A program made the position numbers and the translations under genes. Below are positions 1 through 7,669 of a stretch of DNA of 10,000 bases, one piece after another. The stretch's first letter is position 1. Every line of letters begins with the position of its first letter. Source of the stretch: Trachelipus rathkii (taxonomy: Eukaryota; Arthropoda; Malacostraca; Isopoda; Trachelipodidae); contig JABUQX010007748.1 of assembly GCA_015478945.1 (NCBI GenBank), positions 1 through 10,000 on the forward strand, given 5' to 3'. Below the pieces are notes generated by a model. The model saw only the letters and a list, made by a program, of their open reading frames with translations. It was not told the DNA's origin and did no database searches.

Positions 1-1505
1 CAGGTTTGGGAAATAGGAATTACAAAAGCTGTAGTATAATAGATGGAAAGGAAGATTTCGATCAGATTCTATTATGGAATGGATATGAAAGGAATATGAT
101 GGATGGATGGCATATGACGGGCATGGTACGAAACTCGAATAGTCTTGGAACGCAAGGGCACCGTCTCTCGCTATTTGCTCAATGCGGTTTGATATCTGCA
201 AATTGTAAAAAGACGGTTTGAAGGTAATGATCTTCCCCTTTCGCCTGTTGAAAAGTCTGGTAGTGTTGTGTCAGTTTTTTGTGATAAGGCTTCATGTGTA
301 GGCGGAATGATATCTCGAATGGGCTAGCAAGAGCCATATAACCTAACGATATCCGCTACAGGCCGCAGGAGCGGAGATCCGTATATGTTATATCAGGCCC
401 ATAACGGAGGACTGGGGGTGAGGAGTTATATGTTGGAGCGACGAGATATTTCCTGTGTAACTTTCCACACTAAAGGAAGGAGAGTTGTGGAGTTGACAGT
501 TATGTTAAGTTGAAAAATATTTGTTTACGCATTTGACGATTAATTCGCCGAGAATCTCGCTGCGGCTGCTATTATAAAATTAATAATGTTTGGGGTGGGT
601 ACGAGATCCTTTTGTATTGCCTGTAGTTTCTTCTTCTCTCGTTTGGTCTTGTGCGACTTTGGGACTGGCACAATAAGGTTCCGATCCGCCTGCTGAGGAA
701 GACTGCCGAATGCAAGCTTCCGATGCCGAGATGACGACTTTCTTTAAGAAGCGAAAGGCATCATCAACAGTCGGAAATCGGTTATTGAATAGGAGAAAGA
801 ATACGGATAGCTGTGGGCCCTGATAAAAAGGCAGGCCCACTCCGCGCGTCATAACGACCAGCTGGAGTGTCGGTTTTTGCATGGGTTGGAAAACAAGCTG
901 CATTTAAAGCTAATGGTATTATGATTCGTCTGCCGACATAAATAATCAAAGTCGGGACCATGGGAAAGCGATCCATAAGGGAATGGGAGCAAAAGGAAAT
1001 ATCAATACAAGAAGAAGTGTGTGTGTCTAAACGTTCGTATGTAGGGAGTCCTATGTTAAGGCACCCCAGGGAAAAGGGGTTTAGGAGATCTATTAAGATC
1101 TTGGACTTAGACGAAGTGACATAAGGGGTGGCGGAGGTTGAAGTCTCCTAGTATAACAACCGGAGTAGGGAGCTGTTTAAAAAGATCAGCTAAGTCGACC
1201 TTAGTAATTCACTAACTTGGGCCAAGTAGTATTGAACGATATAGTAAGGTCGGTGGACAAGTGAATTCGTGCCGCTACTGCATGAAGTTTGGTTTGGAGA
1301 GGGACTGGGGAATAGGGGGCAGATTTGTGAATGAGTATTTCTTTCTATAGAAGTTAACGGCGATTTATATTTGGATGGTTGAAAGAAGTCACGATGACAT
1401 AGTCGAAGTTCCTGCAAACATATACACTTGGGTGCATATGTTTACATTTAGTTTATGAACAAGTTCTCGCAAATTAGATGTAATTAGCCCACAATTCCAT
1501 TCGAA
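1..1505 (-). pseudogene. ORF2 remnant: endonuclease, linker and start of reverse transcriptase
   Basis: This remnant once encoded the endonuclease/reverse transcriptase that nicks target DNA and primes reverse transcription. Minus-strand landmarks run in order. FEWNCG (1505-1488) corresponds to the QWNCRG start of the endonuclease. SPVPLQTKLHAVAARIH lies at about 1309-1259. PVVILGDFNLRHPL (1163-1122) contains the GDFN active-site block. A broken GSD-H-FPM block lies at about 975-955. The linker reads FPTVDDAFRFLKKVV and SASEACIRQSS within 903-580, and TALSK and SIYYTTAFVIPIS at the left end mark entry into the RT domain. These blocks fall in different frames, with stops between them. Small frames such as 782-976 and 1190-1417 are alternative readings of the same remnant, not separate genes. 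Confidence 0.72.
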
Positions 1506-1628
1506 GGAAAGTGGTTATGATGAGTTATGAATATTATGATGGTGGTCTATTAGAGACAATTGTCTCTATGTGACTAGGGGTGGTGTTGGAGGTGGGTTCA
1601 GATGGAGAGGGAAGGTTGAGACGTGGGT

Positions 1629-2450
1629 CTAGGCGAGGAGGGGGGCAACAAATCCTGGGGGTAAAGAGTAGTCATACACCAGAGATTTATGTTGTATGAC
1701 CTCTTTTGGGAAGGAGTTTTCAGGTGTATTTGATGAAGAAGCTTCACCATGAATGCGAGATAAGTTGAATTCAACCAAGTCCAACTTGTTATGTGGGTTT
1801 GGATGGTTAATAGAAGAGCATTCATAATGATCGTGTTTATTAATGAGAGCGGCATCAGTATCCGCTTGGCAAGCAGATTCAGAAATGTGGAGGGACATAG
1901 AGTTGTTTCCATGGAAATGGGGAAGGGAGGTGTCACCAGAAGGGTATTTTCTTTTTGAGAATGTGTTGGGGGTTTGTCGATATTCGATTTCCAATATGGG
2001 ATTCGATGAATTGGCAAGGTCTGATACAGGAGATTTTTTCAGTACTTCACCATGCGGGTGATTTTGATTAATTGGGCTAGTTTGATTGGAGAATGGGGAG
2101 CCTCTAGGTCTCGTCTTCATGCCCTCCAGCAGAACCCAGCAACGCTTTTAGAGCGTTCTTGCGACGTTTACGTTGACATTTTTTCCATGTCAACCTTTCT
2201 CGTGGAATGTGCAGGAAGGCATTGAAAGAGAATGGGTCATCACATCAACATCAAGCTCCATTTGGGAGCTGTTATCCAATTCATCTTCTAGGGTATAGAA
2301 TCCTTTAGAGAGTGCTGATTAAGGAAATTTGGGAGAAGAGTTATAGGAAGATCGAAGAGTAGAACTATCTTGATAGACTGTTAGATTGGTTGGTTGTGGG
2401 TTGTTCAATAGTCTGGCGATTGTTTGAGTACAATCCTTTTGAAGCCTTAT
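1629..2450 (-). pseudogene. Probable ORF1 (gag-like) remnant of the same element
   Basis: An open minus-strand stretch starts with ATG at 2120 and ends at TAG 1629-1631 (163 codons). It is rich in Ser, Asn, Pro and His and resembles no enzyme I know. Upstream, in other frames, are CTQTIARLLNNPQ-like sequence (about 2430-2390) and a basic stretch WKKCQRKRRKNALKALLGS (about 2190-2130) that could bind nucleic acid. The stop lies about 125 bp before the endonuclease start, which is where ORF1 sits in Jockey-type elements. I see no complete CCHC zinc knuckles, so the ORF1 assignment rests on position, base composition and the basic patch. The ATG at 2120 is probably internal, with the original start further right. 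It could instead be unrelated non-coding sequence that happens to be open. Confidence 0.42.
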
Positions 2451-2505
2451 GCTTTAATACTCAGAAGTAGATTTGGCGAGGTCTCTTCCGAGTTGCATTT
2501 TTTAC

Positions 2506-2708
2506 GCTCTTCCCGCTTACACTCGGGCCTGGGGCCGACAAGGTGAAAAATAATTTTGCCAATGCTTTAGGGTGTTTTTATCATTACAAATTGAGCTGCG
2601 CGCAGTTTAGCAAATTTATTTTATTCCGTAATCTTGGACCCGTTCTTAAGTATTTTCACCTTGTGCAGTACCCTGTTCGGCCCCAGGCCCGAGTGTGAGC
2701 GTGAAGAG
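2506..2708. repeat. Long imperfect inverted repeat (GC-rich hairpin)
   Basis: The left arm (2506-2552) is the reverse complement of the right arm (2651-2708), with a loop of about 98 bp. The core is a perfect 20-base match, ACACTCGGGCCTGGGGCCGA at 2518-2537, against its complement at about 2675-2694. Outside it the arms match GCTCTTC at one end and AGGTGAAAA-ATA at the other. The left arm lacks about 13 bases present in the right arm. The right arm belongs to the first tandem unit, so the left arm is an inverted partial copy of that unit at the array edge. Confidence 0.8.
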
Positions 2709-3175
2709 CACGACATGTCCTATTTGGTGGGTGCGAATATTCACACATAGGAAGTATTGGTCGGGTTCTTCTTATTCCTCATCGTAGGTCTGGTGTAATA
2801 CACGTTGACAGGTTATATCTCTACGGTCCGGTTCGATTCTTCAGCAGGGTGAAATGCTTTAGGGGTGTTTTTATCATTACAAATTGGATTGCGTGAAGAA
2901 TTGCAATTTATTTTATCTGTACATCTTGGCCCCCATTCTTAAGTATTTTCATCTTTGTGGGTACCACTCTGTTCGGCCCCGTGGCCTGTAAGAGTTGAGG
3001 GCGCAAGAGCAAGAACCATGTCTATTTGGTGGGTGCGAATATTCACTATAGGAAGTATGTTGGGTTCTTCTTTTAGCTCATCGTGATTCTGGTGGTCAAA
3101 CACTAGCACGTTATTCTGTAGGATCGCAGGTTCGATTCCCAGCATGGTGAAATGCTTTAGGGGTGTTTTATCATT
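2561..3175 (+). repeat. Tandem repeat of about 295 bp with tRNA-like promoter box (SINE-like)
   Basis: The block AATGCTTTAG-GGTGTTTT-ATCATT begins at 2561, 2852 and 3151, defining two complete units (291 and 299 bp) and a third cut off by a TA array. Units also share TTCTTAAGTATTTTCA (2643 and 2938) and TTGGTGGGTGCGAATATTCAC (about 2725 and 3030). Near each unit's right end lies a pol III B-box match: GGTTCGATTCC at 3129-3139 and GGTTCGATTCT at 2830-2840. An A-box-like TCTGGTGGTC lies about 41 bp upstream (near 3088), close to tRNA spacing. The T-arm stem is poorly paired, so this is not a working tRNA. It is best read as a tandemly duplicated tRNA-derived SINE or a satellite containing one; the repeat is certain and the SINE identity is inferred. 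Confidence 0.7.
3129..3139 (+). promoter_or_regulatory. B-box-like internal pol III promoter element
   Basis: GGTTCGATTCC matches the tRNA B-box consensus at every position. The same site in the neighbouring unit (2830-2840) differs only in its last base. An A-box-like sequence lies about 41-55 bp upstream depending on which candidate is chosen (3088 or 3074). This supports a tRNA ancestry for the repeat unit. Present activity is unknown. Confidence 0.5.
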
Positions 3176-3182
3176 TTATATA

Positions 3183-3213
<31 letters not shown>

Positions 3214-3250
3214 ATTATATTATAATATATATATATAATATTAATATTAT

Positions 3251-3281
<31 letters not shown>

Positions 3282-3339
3282 ATATATATATTAATATAAT
3301 ATATATATATATATTAGTATAATAATATATATATATAAT
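3171..3339. repeat. TA-rich microsatellite array 1
   Basis: Almost pure TA/AT dinucleotides with irregular phase switches (ATTAAT, AATATT). It truncates the third tandem unit on its left and ends exactly at the first base of the hAT-like terminal repeat on its right. It contains nothing else recognisable. Confidence 0.95.
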
Positions 3340-3351
3340 CAGAGCTGGGCG
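3340..3351. repeat. Left terminal inverted repeat of the hAT-like element
   Basis: CAGAGCTGGGCG is a perfect inverted match to 4124-4135. The boundary is sharp: TA repeat lies immediately to the left. Confidence 0.82.
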
Positions 3352-3483
3352 CGAGCCTATAAATTTTTTGAGTGCGCCTGCGCCCTATGGCCGGACCTAG
3401 TGCGCCTTTATAAATTTTTGTCAATCAGCGCCTATTCGCTCTTTGCGCTCTGCGACTTCGACGGCCGGTTGGCTGTTTGCTAA

Positions 3484-3489
3484 TTTATT
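3484..3489 (-). promoter_or_regulatory. AATAAA polyadenylation signal candidate
   Basis: TTTATT on the plus strand reads AATAAA on the minus strand, about 100 bp downstream of the TAG that ends the candidate exon and still inside the transposon's left end. The position suits a transposase 3' end. A 6-base match in AT-rich DNA is weak evidence alone. Confidence 0.35.
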
Positions 3490-3587
3490 TGCAAAGTAAA
3501 CATTAGTGCGATAATAAAAGCATGTCTTATTATAAGGAAAAAAATCACATATTAATTTTTTGTAATTAAAACACCGTAAACTAATAT

Positions 3588-3656
3588 CTAAACGTCCTCT
3601 TCCTCCTCCATGTCCTTGTGGTCCATGTTATCCCCCAGGAGGTTCAGCACGAGCGA
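3588..3656 (-). pseudogene. Possible terminal coding exon inside the hAT-like element
   Basis: On the minus strand a pyrimidine-rich run ending in TTCTTCTTAG (3657-3666) resembles a 3' splice acceptor. It is followed by exactly 23 codons ending in TAG at 3588-3590. The reading is SLVLNLLGDNMDHKDMEEEE followed by DV: a hydrophobic start and a strongly acidic end. The stretch is much more GC-rich than its surroundings. A canonical AATAAA lies about 100 bp further on. Together this looks like the last exon and 3' end of a gene carried by the transposon, plausibly the C-terminus of its lost transposase; a captured host exon is the alternative. I do not recognise the peptide. The exon is too short for coding potential alone to be convincing. 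Confidence 0.4.
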
Positions 3657-3733
3657 CTAAGAAGAAGTTGAGATAATTCATGAGCCAATGACGATTGCCA
3701 ATTTTATTTGTATAGTTAAGAACTACTGTAACT

Positions 3734-3888
3734 ATATATATAATATATATATATAATATATATATATTATTATAATATATATAATATATATATATATATA
3801 TAATATATATAATATATATTATTTATATATATATATATTATAAGGTATATATAATATATATATGATATATATATTATATAATATTATA
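3734..3888. repeat. TA-rich microsatellite array 2 (inside the hAT-like element)
   Basis: Near-pure TA/AT repeat separating the exon-bearing left half of the hAT-like element from its right half. It may have grown from a short TA tract or mark the point of internal deletion. Confidence 0.93.
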
Positions 3889-4123
3889 AGTTTGGCTACT
3901 TGGTTGTTTAGAATGATACAAGTTTGCCACGCATTCTAAGTTCTAGCTTTTAGGGTATAAAAAAATGCTTTGTTCGGCTCCTGTTCATAGGCGCGGCTAA
4001 AGGCGCAGAGAATTGGCTGTGCGGCGCTTTGCTCAGTCCCGCCTTTTTAATAAATTGTGCGCCTTATGCGCCTTTTGCCGCCACAAATTGATAGTGCGCC
4101 TATAGCGCAACTCGGTGGCGCAA

Positions 4124-4135
4124 CGCCCAGCTCTG
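4124..4135. repeat. Right terminal inverted repeat of the hAT-like element
   Basis: CGCCCAGCTCTG is a perfect inverted match to 3340-3351. TA repeat follows immediately. Confidence 0.82.
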
Positions 4136-4152
4136 TATATATAATATTATAA

Positions 4153-4204
<52 letters not shown>

Positions 4205-4325
4205 TATATATAGTATATATATAGTATATATATATATTATAACTATATGTTATATATATTATATATATTATTATATGATATTATAATATGATATTATACG
4301 TATATATATATATATTATATATATA

Positions 4326-4376
<51 letters not shown>

Positions 4377-4388
4377 ATATATATAATA
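4136..4388. repeat. TA-rich microsatellite array 3
   Basis: About 250 bp of TA/AT repeat filling the whole gap between the right terminus of the hAT-like element and the left terminus of the next inverted-repeat element. Confidence 0.95.
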
Positions 4389-5418
4389 CGTCGTGCGGTG
4401 GGAACCTTTGGACCGGGCCCGCCTCTTTATGAGGGGTGATTCGGTCCACTCTAATATGAAATAAAAAATAAAAAAAAATTTTCGCTCATTTTATAGCCCC
4501 ATCTTAGTACTACAAGTTTTATTTGAGAATATCTTTAATTTTTAGAAAGTTTTATATTTTTAAAAAATATAAATAAATGAGGCACTATATAAATGTCCTT
4601 AAATTGAATTTCACTTTTGAAAAATGTGTTGTATTTTTAACTTTTGTTATAAAATGAAAAATTGGGAAGGATTTTAATTATTTTTCAGTGTATGGCACTC
4701 ATAGTTGTTAGCTTTAAACTGGTAAACGTAATTTCATTGATCCAACATTATTAGTGGCAAAAATCACGAGGGCTACTTGGTCCCGATTCACGCCCCGCGT
4801 AAAAAATTTAAGAGGGGTGATCTCGGCGCACCTTTGTTTTTCGTATTTTACGTATTTTTATTGACTTTTTTATTACGTATAATTAAATTATAATATAATA
4901 ATAAATAGTATTACTTATATTATAGAATAATGTTAATGAAATAAAAAATTGAAATTTATATTAAAAAAATACGAATTCAAAAATTGTCATTTTTGAGCTG
5001 AGAGGGGTGAATCGGATATCTTATTTTTTATCTTATTTTATTTTTATCATTATTGATGTTGCAATTACTTATTAGGAATTTTAATATGATAAATAGATTA
5101 TTATATTAAGTAAAAATGTAAAATATAAAATTGAATTTATACGAGTGCATAAAAAAACTTATAAACAGATGGTCCGAGTCACCCTCAATGGTGGTCCGCT
5201 TCACCCCTCAACGGTCAAGGCTGAATGAGCTTTATTAAAACTTTAATAAATTAATTATTATTGATTAGAATTACATTATTATTTTTTTGTGTGCTTATTA
5301 CCCACTATATGGCTTAAAAATTTCCGAAGAAAAAAAAAAATTCCAAAAACAGTGCATTAGGAGGTTAAGTCGGGAGACCAAGTTAGGCCTAAGGTGGTCC
5401 GAGTCACCCGCCCGACGC
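4389..5418. mobile_element. AT-rich inverted-repeat element with repeated GGGGTGA-TCGG-CC motifs (MITE-like)
   Basis: The left end CGTCGTGCGGTGGG and the right end, read on the other strand as GCGTCGGGCGGGTGACTCGG, form imperfect terminal inverted repeats directly flanked by TA arrays. Between them is AT-rich, non-coding DNA containing a repeated GC-rich motif in both orientations. Plus copies are GAGGGGTGATTCGGTCC (4431-4447), GAGGGGTGATCTCGG (4812-4826) and GAGGGGTGAATCGG (5002-5015). Minus copies are GGTCCCGATTCACGCCCC (4779-4796), GGTCCGAGTCACCC (5171-5184), GGTCCGCTTCACCCC (5193-5207) and GGTCCGAGTCACCC again (5396-5409). The plus-then-minus order suggests elements with the same ends nested inside each other. 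No transposase coding is visible. I do not recognise the superfamily; a TA flank would fit Tc1/mariner-like insertion, but in TA repeat this is uninformative. Confidence 0.6.
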
Positions 5419-5630
5419 TATATATATATTATATATATATATATAATATAATATAATTATCTATATAATATATATATATAGTTATATTAGTAAATATAAT
5501 ATATATATATATATATATTAATAATATATTATATATATTATATATATATATACTAATATATAATATATATAAATAATATATATTATATATATTATATATA
5601 TATTATATATATATAATATATATAAAATAT
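5419..5630. repeat. TA-rich microsatellite array 4
   Basis: TA/AT repeat beginning at the last base of the motif-rich element and grading into ordinary AT-rich DNA at about 5630. Confidence 0.93.
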
Positions 5631-6204
5631 AAATTAGAATATATAAATACTAATAAATACGGTAATAAAATAAAAAATATGTAAATAATATTTTTAAAGG
5701 GTTTTAGAAATAAAGTAAAAAATGTGCAACTATATAGAAATGAGCTAAAAAAAATTGCAATATAGTTTATGTAAAAGTGGAAACAGAATAAAATTGAAAA
5801 ATGATAATCAGTAAAAATTGAAAAAGTTTGTCTTTTTTATTAATAATAATTTTCCTGTTTCAACATAAGTGAAAAAATAACTCTTAATACAATATAACCT
5901 GCTTCATTTTAAACACATATCAGTGCTTCCATTTAAATATCTAACAAAAGTTTCAGGATCCTAAGCTACTTAACATATCTTGCAACCTAACTATCTACGC
6001 AGACTACTAATATAAAGTTTTACTTAATGTCTTAAATATAGTAAATTTAAAAAATAATTCATATTTTTAAAAATAATTTCATGACTGTTCTTCTAATATC
6101 AATAGCTCATTTTAACACTAATCCTTTAATATAGAATTCAAAATAGAACGTGATAAGATCCGGTTAAATTAGAGTATGTTTTTTATGTTTCTGATGAAGT
6201 TGAA
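5631..6204. other. AT-rich stretch with no recognisable gene
   Basis: Very AT-rich sequence with short A and T runs and stops in all frames. Its right part lies downstream of the zinc-finger remnant on the minus strand and could once have been that gene's 3' untranslated region, but I see no clear polyadenylation signal or other feature to prove it. Nothing else stands out. Confidence 0.6.
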
Positions 6205-6730
6205 GCTTTACCTGTGTGGGTCGAAGGTGAATCTCTTCTTAACTGCCTCTCTGAATTGAAACTTTTATGCACAGGAAACAGATTAAATGGTTTTCAGCCA
6301 GTTGTGGATTCGAAGGTGACTTTCTAAATTATTTTTTACGGATTAAAACTTTTTATCACAGTAAGGACACTTAAAATGGCTTTCACTCTGGTGTGGGTTC
6401 GAAGGTGAACTTTTAAATGACATTTATAATTAAAAACTTTTATACAAGAGGAAACTTAAAATGGTTTTTACACCAGTGGTGGGTTCTGAATGTGGGTTTC
6501 TAAAGTGATGCTACTATTAAACTTTTATCAGCAGTAGGAACACTTATTATGGCTTTTTCACCTGTATGGGTTCGAAGGTGAACTTCTAAATTACTTTTAT
6601 CATTAAAGCTATTCTCACAGTAAGAACACTTTAAATGGCTTTTCCACCCGTAGCGTTGGGTTCAGAATCGTGGATTTCTAATGAGAACTTCGTTAAAAAA
6701 CTTTTATTTCGCAGTATGGTCAATTTTGTT
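6205..6730 (-). pseudogene. Decayed array of six C2H2 zinc fingers
   Basis: On the minus strand a unit of about 86 bp repeats six times, close to the 84 bp of a 28-residue C2H2 finger plus linker. The HLRTH-coding block (GTGGGTTCGAAGGTG on plus) recurs near 6216, 6303, 6391, 6477, 6566 and 6653. The best finger (about 6554-6632) reads KCSYCENSFNDKSNLEVH then LRTHTGEK: perfect C-X2-C-X12-H-X3-H spacing with the classical linker. Another (about 6391-6448) keeps the second Cys and both His but has lost the first Cys. The finger at about 6303-6371 reads CPYC...HLRIH with an in-frame stop. Single-base indels and stops prevent translation of the whole. Intact relatives are DNA-binding proteins, probably transcription factors. 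The finger consensus KCSYCDKSF..KSNLEVHLRTH resembles multi-finger proteins of decapod crustaceans, from memory. Confidence 0.8.
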
Positions 6731-7590
6731 AAGTTCACTGATTTGCATCATTAAGGATGATGTGATATATTAAATCGACGTGCTAATACAAATTTTTTTG
6801 ACACAATGATCCATTTCAATAGATAACATTTTATTAATTAATTTTACTGTTCTGTGCTTCCAAAGCGGCAATTTCAATCTCAAATGAGTTTTATTTGCAT
6901 TCATATAATTGTCATTTTTTATTAATGCGAAGGTTGAAGCATGCCTACTTATACTTGTTTGATGTTTCGTATCATAATTTTCGGAACTAGAAAAGTATGC
7001 TTCTGCGCTCATAATAAGCTTTGCCCAGTGGTGAGGAGCCTTTCTACTTCAACTTTATCTGAACTTAAAATAGAGAGATCACTATAACAATATTTGAAAG
7101 GCAATGCTAATAAAAATTGTTTGAAAAACGATTACATTTGAAATAAAATAAATAATGATCGTAGCTATAATCCATTCTCTTTACTATTCAAACCTAGCTA
7201 AAATAAAATTTTAAATTTTGTAGAGTCCCTGCGAACAAATTATGACCATAATTTGAGAAAATATATGTTAGGGGCCTATAACGTTTTTGAACCAGATTAT
7301 GAAAGATAATAACTTCATTTAATCAACGACATCAAATAAGAAATAATAATCGCTCATAATCTATAAAACAACAACAAACTTTTATGACTCTCGAGAACAG
7401 GCTATGATTAGGTAACACGAATGTAGACTCCTATAATGCTTTTGTAATACAAAAATTGTGATTGACAGCGTGCTTCAAAATTTTTTAAGCTATGACGTCA
7501 ATCGAAGCTAGTATCAAATCGTTGACATCTGTATAAAAAAAAAAAAAAATTGGTCATCCAGTGCCTAACGAATCCAACAAAGCCTACCCT
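6731..7590. other. Gene-poor AT-rich interval
   Basis: No recognisable gene. An open minus-strand frame at 6770-7012 (80 codons) lies upstream of the zinc fingers in the right orientation. It could be an N-terminal remnant of that gene, but it matches nothing I know and ends before the fingers. A faint duplication is visible: GAACAAATTATGA...CCTATAACGTTTTTGAA (7233-7291) resembles GAACAGGCTATGA...CCTATAATGCTTTTGTA (7395-7446), about 160 bp apart. A run of 15 A at 7535-7549 lies just before the plus-strand retroelement and may be the tail of an older insertion or chance. Confidence 0.5.
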
Positions 7591-7669
7591 TACCTATCTA
7601 ACGACTGCGGCGGCTGTACTGGACTTCTTTTTTTTTGATGTGTCGAACCATTATCCCTGACGAACATTT

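Larger units (their letters stand above)
1..2450 (-). mobile_element. Decayed Jockey-like non-LTR retrotransposon, 3' part beyond left edge
   Basis: A LINE-type element lies on the minus strand, with its 5' side to the right. Its parts appear in the order expected for a Jockey-superfamily element: an ORF1-like region (about 2450-1629), the apurinic-type endonuclease (about 1505-960), the endonuclease-RT linker (903-580) and the start of the reverse transcriptase (about 330-1). The minus strand reaches VIPISQ at about positions 8-26, matching the conserved VIPI.KPG block at the start of the RT domain, so the catalytic RT motifs must lie outside the window. Frameshifts and stop codons are frequent and no frame could make a working protein. 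The right boundary is uncertain and I see no target-site duplication. That this is a non-LTR element is fairly secure; the exact clade is inferred from protein style. Confidence 0.72.
3340..4135 (-). mobile_element. hAT-like DNA transposon derivative with 12-bp perfect TIRs
   Basis: The first 12 bases, CAGAGCTGGGCG (3340-3351), are the exact reverse complement of the last 12, CGCCCAGCTCTG (4124-4135). A CAG-start, CTG-end terminus of this length is typical of hAT transposons. The subterminal regions are strikingly enriched in GCGCC/GGCGC: four near the left end (3374-3440) and seven near the right end (about 3991-4125), a pattern seen for hAT transposase binding sites. The element is about 796 bp, too short for a full transposase, and a TA array (3734-3888) sits inside it. 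Both flanks are TA repeat, so the expected 8-bp target duplication cannot be read. Minus orientation is assigned from the terminal exon and polyadenylation signal described separately. Confidence is high for a TIR element and moderate for hAT. Confidence 0.72.

Noticed and set aside
6..221. Plus-strand open frame of 71 codons at the left edge
   Set aside because: It lies opposite the minus-strand RT start, which has recognisable protein blocks; the plus frame matches nothing.
782..976. Minus-strand frame of 64 codons starting MDRFPMV
   Set aside because: It is one of several alternative frames across the broken retrotransposon ORF2; only its first residues echo the endonuclease SDHFPM block. 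It is not a separate gene.
1843..2061. Plus-strand open frame of 72 codons
   Set aside because: Antisense shadow of the ORF1-like region on the minus strand.
2939..3145. Minus-strand frame of 68 codons starting MLGIEPAIL
   Set aside because: It is the antisense translation of the tRNA-like tandem unit; the start codes through the complement of the B box. It is not a protein gene.
3074..3147. Functional tRNA gene around the B box
   Set aside because: The T-arm stem has mismatches, no acceptor stem pairs, and both copies diverge. It is tRNA-like at most.
5222..5245. Short AT palindrome TTATTAAAACTTTAATAA as a regulatory site
   Set aside because: Small palindromes are expected by chance in DNA this AT-rich.
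5717..5770. Possible diverged copy of the 4460-4500 AT-rich segment in inverted orientation
   Set aside because: The resemblance (CTATA..AAATGAGC followed by an A-rich run) is short and in low-complexity sequence; I cannot separate it from chance by eye.
6205..6730. CRISPR-like regular repeats of about 86 bp
   Set aside because: The periodicity is explained by 28-residue zinc fingers; the repeats are coding-derived and the spacing has no unique spacers.
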